Shown in pieces: positions 6,917-10,641 of a stretch of DNA of 10,641 nucleotides; the first letter of the stretch is position 1, and every line of letters starts with the position of its first letter. A program made the position numbers and the translations under genes. This DNA is from Methylococcaceae bacterium (GTDB lineage Bacteria; Pseudomonadota; Gammaproteobacteria; Methylococcales; Methylomonadaceae): assembly GCA_947505055.1 (NCBI GenBank), contig CANNLO010000151.1, forward strand, positions 1 through 10,641, read 5' to 3'. Below the pieces are notes generated by a model that worked only from the letters and a program-made list of their open reading frames with translations, ran no database searches and was not told where the DNA came from.

Positions 6917-7708
6917 GTGATAACAATTTTTCTAGTCAGTATCTTATTGGGTACAGTTTCCGGCTTAATTGCCGGACTGTTCGGCGTCGGCGGTGGCTTG
7001 ATTATTGTGCCGATTTTAGCCGTGGTCTTTGCAGCCCAAGGATTCCCGGCAGATTTGGTTATGATCATGTCAGTCGCAACCTCGTTAGCAACCATCATTC
7101 TAACCTCAATTTCTTCGGTATTGGCCCACCAGCGATTAAACTCAGTTTTATGGCCTAAAGTAAAAAACTTGGCGCCAGGTATTTTAATCGGCGCGGGAAT
7201 TGGAGCTGTAGTTGCCGAACAGATAACGGGTAACATTTTGCGCTATGTTTTTATTGTTTACCTGCTCATTATTGGCGTGCAAATGGCTATTCAGTTTAAG
7301 CCCAAACCCGGGCGTGAACCGTCATCGAAAGCCTTGGATTTTGGTGCTTCCACTATTATCGGACTGTTTTCGTCGCTGCTGGGTATTGGTGGAGGCACAT
7401 TGATTGTGCCCTTTTTAGTGCATTTTCAAACACCGATTCGAAATGCCGTTGCGGTGGCCAGCGCCTGCGGTTTACCCATAGCGATTGCCGGAACAATCGG
7501 CTATGCACTCTTGGGTAAGGATGCGTTGCATCTGCCCGCCTGGAGTTTGGGTTATATTTATCTGCCCTCTTTTTTCGGGATTGTGCTGACCAGTACCTAC
7601 ACGGCGATGCTAGGCGCAAAGCTTGCCCATAAGCTGCCTGCCGAAAAATTAAAACGTTATTTTTCGCTGTTGCTGTTTGTGATGGCAGCCAAATTGCTGT
7701 GGGTTTAA
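6917..7708 (+). CDS. TauE/SafE family membrane transporter
   Basis: A 263-residue, very hydrophobic protein with about eight membrane segments arranged as two related halves. The family signature occurs twice: GLFGVGGGLIIVP (residues 20-32) in the first half and LLGIGGGTLIVPFL (about 154-167) in the second. TauE/SafE (DUF81) proteins sit in the inner membrane and are linked to export of sulfite, sulfoacetate or other small organic anions, but most members are uncharacterised, so the substrate here is open. Translation starts at a GTG (6917), supported by AGGA five bases upstream at 6908-6911; no ATG at the N-terminus would keep the first helix whole. No sulfur-metabolism gene is nearby to suggest a substrate. 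It is transcribed away from cca, with 86 bases between starts. I see no strong promoter or terminator for it. Confidence 0.9.
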   Translation: MITIFLVSILLGTVSGLIAGLFGVGGGLIIVPILAVVFAAQGFPADLVMIMSVATSLATIILTSISSVLAHQRLNSVLWPKVKNLAPGILIGAGIGAVVAEQITGNILRYVFIVYLLIIGVQMAIQFKPKPGREPSSKALDFGASTIIGLFSSLLGIGGGTLIVPFLVHFQTPIRNAVAVASACGLPIAIAGTIGYALLGKDALHLPAWSLGYIYLPSFFGIVLTSTYTAMLGAKLAHKLPAEKLKRYFSLLLFVMAAKLLWV

Positions 7709-7759
7709 ATCAGGTTTATTCCCTTCTGGAAATTTACTTTATTTTTATGGCGCTAAATT

Positions 7760-7768
7760 TGCGATAAT
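7760..7768 (+). promoter_or_regulatory. Extended -10 promoter candidate for rdgC
   Basis: TGCGATAAT carries the TGn extension followed by GATAAT (five of six to TATAAT), 36 bases before the rdgC start. There is no good -35 box at the right distance, which extended -10 promoters can tolerate. Transcription would start near 7775, giving a leader of about 29 bases. Confidence 0.35.
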
Positions 7769-7803
7769 GCCCAATCATTTTATTTACAAGGTATACGTTA
7801 CGC

Positions 7804-8712
7804 ATGTGGTTTAAAAATCTTAGCATTTTTCGTCTAACTGAAGAATTCACTTCAGCTCCAGCAGACCTGGAACTGAAACTTGAACAAATGGCTTTTCGTC
7901 CCTGCGGCAGTCATGAGGAGTCTACTTTCGGCTGGACTTCACCGCTGGGCAAATCCTCGGAACAATTGGTGCATAGTGCGAACGGCTTTTTGATGCTATG
8001 CGGGAAAAAGGAAGAAAGAGTTTTGCCTGCGTCTGTTGTCAATGAAATGTTGCAGGAAAAAATTCTTGAAACTGAAGAACAGCAAGGTCGTAAATTGGCA
8101 AAAAAAGAACGCACCGCAATCAAGGATGAACTTATCTTTGAGTTATTACCCCGGGCGTTTACTTTTTCGAACAAAACTTACGCCTATATCGACCCCAAAG
8201 GCGGCTGGTTAATTGTCGATGCCGCTTCTGCAAAAAAAGCCGAAGACTTACTGAGCAATTTGCGCAAATGTCTGGGCTCCTTACCTGCAGTGCCGATTAA
8301 TACCATCGAAAAACCCGTTAAAGTCATGACCGAGTGGCTAATCAATCATCAGGCGCCAGACGATATTACTATTGAAGATGAATGTGAATTACGCGCTCCG
8401 GAAGAAGAAGGTGGCATTATCCGTTGTAAACGCCATGACCTAAGTCTGCCAGAAATTAAAAATCATCTGGATACCGGCAAAGAAGTCATCAAACTGGCGC
8501 TGAATTGGGCTGACCGTCTTTCGTTTATTGTTGATGAAAACCTGTCCATCAAACGCCTGAAGTTTCTTGATTTGATTCAGGATCAGGTTTCCGACATTGA
8601 TACCGAATCTGAAGCAGAACAGTTTGATGTCGATTTTTCGATTATGTCGCTGGAACTGGCTAATTTTCTTCCCCGCTTACTGGAAGTGTTCGGCGGCGAA
8701 AATAAAGCCTGA
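7804..8712 (+). CDS. rdgC: Recombination-associated protein RdgC
   Basis: A 302-residue protein, the length of E. coli RdgC (303), and similar along its whole course: MWFKNLSIFRLTEEF at the start, MAFRPCGS (29-36), KKEERVLPASVVNEML, KDELIFELLPRAF (107-119), SAKKAEDLLSNLRKCLGSLP (142-161), GGIIRCKRHDLS, and SIKRLKFLDLIQDQVSDID near the end. RdgC forms a ring-shaped dimer that encircles double-stranded DNA without sequence preference and limits RecA filament loading and strand exchange. E. coli strains that lack PriA or other restart functions depend on it. The start agrees with the E. coli N-terminus, and CAAGG lies 12 bases upstream, a rather long spacing. It appears to be a single-gene unit, with a small promoter-like element before it and a stable hairpin after it. 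Confidence 0.96.
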   Translation: MWFKNLSIFRLTEEFTSAPADLELKLEQMAFRPCGSHEESTFGWTSPLGKSSEQLVHSANGFLMLCGKKEERVLPASVVNEMLQEKILETEEQQGRKLAKKERTAIKDELIFELLPRAFTFSNKTYAYIDPKGGWLIVDAASAKKAEDLLSNLRKCLGSLPAVPINTIEKPVKVMTEWLINHQAPDDITIEDECELRAPEEEGGIIRCKRHDLSLPEIKNHLDTGKEVIKLALNWADRLSFIVDENLSIKRLKFLDLIQDQVSDIDTESEAEQFDVDFSIMSLELANFLPRLLEVFGGENKA

Positions 8713-8723
8713 TCGGCAATACT

Positions 8724-8768
8724 TATCCCCGTTACCATTGCTCAAAAGGCCAATGGCATGCGGGGATA
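8724..8768 (+). terminator. Two-tier hairpin after rdgC
   Basis: TATCCCCG (8724-8731) pairs with CGGGGATA (8761-8768), and inside it CCATTG (8735-8740) pairs with CAATGG (8751-8756), leaving a 3/4-base internal bulge and a 10-base loop. The stem starts 11 bases after the rdgC stop and is stable, but ATTATCGTT rather than a U-run follows it. It may protect or end the rdgC transcript with help from another factor, or be an isolated palindromic element. Confidence 0.5.
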
Positions 8769-8779
8769 TTATCGTTGAC

Positions 8780-8808
8780 TTGCAGCGATACCGGGATAGC
8801 CTTACACT
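8780..8808 (+). promoter_or_regulatory. Weak promoter candidate for the peroxiredoxin gene
   Basis: TTGCAG (8780-8785) and TACACT (8803-8808) are 17 bases apart. The boxes match the consensus at only three and four of six positions. A better -35 sequence, TTGACT, overlaps at 8775-8780 but is then 22 bases from the -10 box. Because it lies between the rdgC hairpin and the next gene it is plausible, but not strong. Confidence 0.25.
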
Positions 8809-8853
8809 GCTGACTCCCGTTTTATCTATCCAAAAATTCTCAAGGAGTTTTCC

Positions 8854-9318
8854 ATGTTAGAAAAAAGCCAACCGGCCCCGCTGTTCATTTCACAAAACCA
8901 AAACGATGAAACTGTCAGTCTGTCTGATTTTTCCGGCAAAAAGAATGTTGTTTTGTATTTCTATCCCAAAGATGACACGCCAGGCTGCACCATCGAGGCA
9001 AACGAATTCACCCAGCTTGCCGAGGAATTTGCAACCGCAGATACAGTGATTATCGGAGTCAGCAAAGACAGTTGTGCCAGCCATACAGACTTTATAACCA
9101 AATTTGATCTGCGCCTGGATTTACTGGCCGATGTGGATGGCGAGCTCTGCGAAAGTTATGGCGTCTGGCGGGAACGCGAAAAAAATGGCGTTAAAAGTAT
9201 GGCCATTTTCCGCTCTACCTTCGTCATTAACAAAGAAGGTATTTTAGTTGATGTGGAATACGGTGTTACGCCAGACGGCCATGCCCAGGCAGTATTGAAC
9301 AAAATAAAATCCCTTTGA
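8854..9318 (+). CDS. bcp: Thiol peroxidase, PrxQ/Bcp-type peroxiredoxin
   Basis: A 154-residue peroxiredoxin that reduces hydrogen peroxide and organic hydroperoxides with electrons usually supplied by thioredoxin in the cytoplasm. The active-site motif YPKDDTPGCTIEANEF gives the peroxidatic cysteine C45 with T42, and the conserved arginine is in FRSTFVI. The usual resolving cysteine of the E. coli type, five residues on, is N50. The alternative site of the Xylella/Xanthomonas type, about 36 residues on, is I81. The other cysteines are C74 in GVSKDSCASH and C99 in GELCESYG. The enzyme therefore either works by a one-cysteine mechanism or uses C74 or C99. A strong AAGGAG (8842-8847) sits six bases before the ATG. 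It follows rdgC by 141 bases, which include a hairpin, so it is probably transcribed on its own. Confidence 0.93.
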   Translation: MLEKSQPAPLFISQNQNDETVSLSDFSGKKNVVLYFYPKDDTPGCTIEANEFTQLAEEFATADTVIIGVSKDSCASHTDFITKFDLRLDLLADVDGELCESYGVWREREKNGVKSMAIFRSTFVINKEGILVDVEYGVTPDGHAQAVLNKIKSL

Positions 9319-9346
9319 TTTAATCCGGCTAACTCTGGCTTTTTGT

Positions 9347-9383
9347 AACAAGGCCAGGAACTAAGTTAGTTCCTGGCCTTGTT
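9347..9383 (+). terminator. Long perfect palindrome after the peroxiredoxin gene
   Basis: AACAAGGCCAGGAACTAA (9347-9364) is followed, one base later, by its exact reverse complement (9366-9383). As RNA it would form a stem of about 15 base pairs with a 7-base loop, 28 bases after the stop. On the plus strand GCGAGTTATTTTC follows: only a loose, delayed U-rich stretch. It is the best candidate transcript end for the peroxiredoxin gene. The near-complete symmetry could also reflect a mobile palindromic repeat. Confidence 0.6.
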
Positions 9384-9423
9384 GCGAGTTATTTTCTGCA
9401 CGTCCTTCCAGCCCATTATCATA

Positions 9424-9798
9424 ATGACAAAAATAAATTTTACCCTGAGTCATTCCAGCCTCATTGTTTCCAACACCGTCGAATCACTTAAATTTTATTG
9501 TGATTTGATTGGCTTGCAACAAACCGAAAGACCCGATTTGGGTTTTCCAGGTGCCTGGTTACAATTGGGCGCCCAACAAATTCATTTATTGGAGTTGGAA
9601 AATCCAGATCCAACAACAGGTCGCCCTGTGCATGGTGGTCGTGATCGACACATTGCCTTGAGTGTTGAAGATTTGGCACCGATTAAGGATACTCTGGATA
9701 GGACGGGAACGGTTTACACCTTAAGCATCTCCGGCCGAAAAGCGTTATTTTGTCGCGATCCGGACGGCAATGCCCTGGAAATTCTTCAACAGCCTTAA
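9424..9798 (+). CDS. VOC family (glyoxalase/bleomycin-resistance fold) protein
   Basis: A 124-residue protein of the vicinal oxygen chelate superfamily, in which two beta-alpha-beta-beta-beta units enclose a metal. The first unit holds LSHSSLIVSNTVESLKFYCDLIGL with H10 and then WLQLGAQQIHLLEL with H54. The second holds RHIALSVEDL with H76 and ends in the family signature FCRDPDGNALEI with E119. The H/H/H/E arrangement can hold a divalent metal, so it is probably an enzyme, but VOC members range over lyases, isomerases, dioxygenases and thiol transferases and the substrate is not apparent. The start is ATG 9424, just before the conserved first strand. The frame runs open up to 9379, but that TTG lies inside the palindrome. 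No strong ribosome site is seen. Its TAA overlaps the stop of the converging SemiSWEET gene. Confidence 0.85.
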   Translation: MTKINFTLSHSSLIVSNTVESLKFYCDLIGLQQTERPDLGFPGAWLQLGAQQIHLLELENPDPTTGRPVHGGRDRHIALSVEDLAPIKDTLDRTGTVYTLSISGRKALFCRDPDGNALEILQQP

Positions 9799-10079
9799 GC
9801 CCGGTTATGTTTTCTCTTGTGGAATATATTGCGTATCTTAAAGTAAAGTATAGAAGCGGACAGCAACAAGGTTATTGCGTTTGAAAATATAATCGCCTTG
9901 TCATTCAGATAAATACCATAAATAAGCCAGCACAGAACCCCCAAAGTAAAGCTGCTGTACATGCCAAGAGAAAGGGATTCTGTATCCCTGGTTTTTATGA
10001 TTAAAATTGCTTGGGGCAAAAAAGAAGCCGTAGTGAGTGTGGCCGCTAAATAGCCAATAATTTCAGGAGTGTTTATCAT
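9795..10079 (-). CDS. SemiSWEET family sugar transporter (PQ-loop)
   Basis: A 94-residue protein with three membrane helices, the size of bacterial SemiSWEETs, which dimerise in the inner membrane to let sugars pass down their gradient. Helix 1 is IIGYLAATLTTASFLPQAILI with the conserved proline-glutamine pair (P22-Q23). Next come TRDTESLSLGMY, helix 2 (about 42-57, SFTLGVLCWLIYGIYL), and helix 3 (about 63-82) with the SNAITLLLS asparagine (N67) characteristic of the family. The basic tail HKRKHNRA fits a cytoplasmic end. The ATG has no Shine-Dalgarno sequence: the bases upstream read ATATCTCCCTTTTT. Because the DUF1289 gene ends only 21 bases upstream on the same strand, translation may depend on coupling to it. 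The sugar cannot be inferred, since no catabolic genes are nearby. Confidence 0.88.
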   Translation of the reverse strand: MINTPEIIGYLAATLTTASFLPQAILIIKTRDTESLSLGMYSSFTLGVLCWLIYGIYLNDKAIIFSNAITLLLSASILYFKIRNIFHKRKHNRA

Positions 10080-10100
10080 AAAAAGGGAGATATAAAGCCA

Positions 10101-10316
10101 CTATTTTCCTGCTGCGGATTTCTTTAATTTTTTTAGTACGCTCTGACCGATCGCATTTGAAAATTCCTCAATATTTTCAAATTCTTGTGCTTTGGCAAAA
10201 TTAACGACTGCCATAACTAGCTTTTTTGTTTCGGCGATTTCCTCATGCGATCGGCCACAACCTTGGCAATGAGTTCCATCATAAGTGCATTCATCAATAC
10301 AGGGACTAAATTTCAT
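10101..10316 (-). CDS. DUF1289 small four-cysteine protein
   Basis: A 71-residue protein with the DUF1289 pattern SPCIDECTYDGTHCQGCGRS near its start: C6, C10, C17 and C20 form a CxxxC and CxxC arrangement that probably binds zinc or, less likely, an iron-sulfur cluster. A helix follows (HEEIAETKKL), then a short lysine-rich C-terminus (KKLKKSAAGK). The family is widespread in proteobacteria and has no settled function. The frame extends upstream to an ATG at 10358, but the chosen start has a strong GAGAGGA eight bases before it, begins directly at the conserved domain as in most members, and lies downstream of a promoter candidate that overlaps the longer start. It precedes the SemiSWEET gene by 21 bases and probably shares its transcript. 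Confidence 0.85.
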   Translation of the reverse strand: MKFSPCIDECTYDGTHCQGCGRSHEEIAETKKLVMAVVNFAKAQEFENIEEFSNAIGQSVLKKLKKSAAGK

Positions 10317-10346
10317 GATTTTTTTCCTCTCAATTTTTACAGTTTT

Positions 10347-10375
10347 ATTGTTTGGCATACAACAAATTTAATCAA
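10347..10375 (-). promoter_or_regulatory. Promoter candidate for the DUF1289-SemiSWEET operon
   Basis: On the minus strand TTGATT (10375-10370) and AACAAT (10352-10347) are 17 bases apart, each with four of six consensus matches. Transcription would start near 10340, leaving a leader of about 24 bases that carries the GAGAGGA ribosome site. The region is AT-rich, so chance boxes are likely. Confidence 0.3.
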
Positions 10376-10442
10376 TGCTTGCAATTTTACCACATCGTAA
10401 ATAAGCCGTTGCCCTCGTTAACCAAAAACTGAAGTTTTCTCA

Positions 10443-10641
10443 TTAAAAAACGCTTCCAAATCTAATCGCCCCGTCAATTATTTGGAACACACCCTTACCT
10501 CGTTCCTGATTATTTTTCCAAATGGCATTTCCAAGCTGAATTTCAGTTCCGGCATGAACAGCCTCTTCAGCGATAATCTGAACTTTTTCGGGAAAGGTCA
10601 TCTGCGACTGCACTTTCAAGTGTTCGGCATGCAGCCGTGGA
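10443..10641 (-). CDS. Unrecognised C-terminal fragment, cut by window edge
   Basis: A minus-strand frame is open from the right edge for 65 codons to a TAA at 10445-10443. The visible C-terminal sequence includes QSQMTFPEKVQIIAEEAVH, then AGTEIQLGNAIWKNN, and finally VFQIIDGAIRFGSVF. The residue mix looks like a real mixed alpha/beta protein, with no low-complexity stretches, and a competing minus-strand frame meets a stop early in the stretch. I do not recognise the family. The gene lies 127 bases upstream of the DUF1289 start on the same strand, with a promoter candidate between them, so it is probably a separate unit. It could also be the end of a degraded gene, which the missing part would show. 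Confidence 0.4.
   Translation of the reverse strand, partial: PRLHAEHLKVQSQMTFPEKVQIIAEEAVHAGTEIQLGNAIWKNNQERGKGVFQIIDGAIRFGSVF

Noticed and set aside
8597..8860. Plus-strand reading frame of 87 codons spanning the rdgC end and the following gap
   Set aside because: It overlaps rdgC in another frame, runs through the hairpin and promoter region, and its product resembles no protein.
9379..9423. Start of the VOC gene at a TTG
   Set aside because: The TTG falls inside the palindrome, and the added residues precede the conserved first strand without similarity to the fold.
10317..10358. 14-codon N-terminal extension of the DUF1289 protein
   Set aside because: The upstream ATG has no ribosome site, whereas GAGAGGA precedes the ATG at 10316, where the conserved domain begins.
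10425..10438. AAAAC/GTTTT hairpin after the edge reading frame
   Set aside because: A 5-base, almost wholly A-T stem is too weak to call a terminator.
1..10641. CRISPR array, tRNA, rRNA, insertion sequence or phage genes
   Set aside because: No spaced repeats, RNA gene signatures, transposase motifs or phage structural proteins were seen on either strand.

Overview
The window reads as chromosomal DNA of a gammaproteobacterium. RdgC, which is largely confined to beta- and gammaproteobacteria, is present, and Cca, YajQ and RdgC all follow the E. coli proteins closely along their length. The AT-leaning composition, the many signalling domains and the mix of housekeeping and small accessory genes would suit an aquatic or sediment lineage such as Methylococcales. 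That placement is a guess from general resemblance and no search supports it.

Left part (1-1337) is accessory. A PIN-domain toxin (72-494, minus) and its Phd/YefM-type antitoxin (491-754, minus) overlap by ATGA and are served by a near-consensus promoter with an inverted repeat over its -10 box. Next to them, a 580-base stretch that looks intergenic holds the wreckage of a second two-gene module: a 5'-truncated MNT-type nucleotidyltransferase whose stop overlaps by ATGA the start of a 24-codon partner remnant (931-1220, minus).

Centre (1338-5554): yajQ (minus) and a 1202-residue membrane hybrid histidine kinase (plus) are transcribed divergently from a 125-base gap. The gap holds a good yajQ promoter and a GTTACA/TGTAAC inverted repeat. 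The kinase is MASE1-CHASE-PAS-PAS-HisKA-HATPase-REC, with no output domain and no response regulator next to it. Its stop nearly abuts that of cca, the tRNA CCA-adding enzyme (5562-6830, minus).

Right part (6900-10358): a TauE/SafE-type membrane transporter, rdgC and a PrxQ/Bcp-type peroxiredoxin lie in series on the plus strand, probably as separate transcription units because gaps of 95-140 bases contain promoter-like or hairpin elements. A perfect 18-base-arm palindrome follows the peroxiredoxin. A small VOC-fold protein (plus) then meets a SemiSWEET sugar transporter gene (minus) at one shared TTAA, so their stop codons overlap. The SemiSWEET gene lies downstream of a four-cysteine DUF1289 gene in an apparent two-gene operon. 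The right edge cuts an unrecognised minus-strand reading frame.

Most of the window is ordinary core and signalling genes. I see no CRISPR array, tRNA, rRNA, insertion sequence or clear new defence system. The least described parts are the decayed nucleotidyltransferase module, the orphan hybrid kinase, the peroxiredoxin with displaced cysteines and the edge reading frame.
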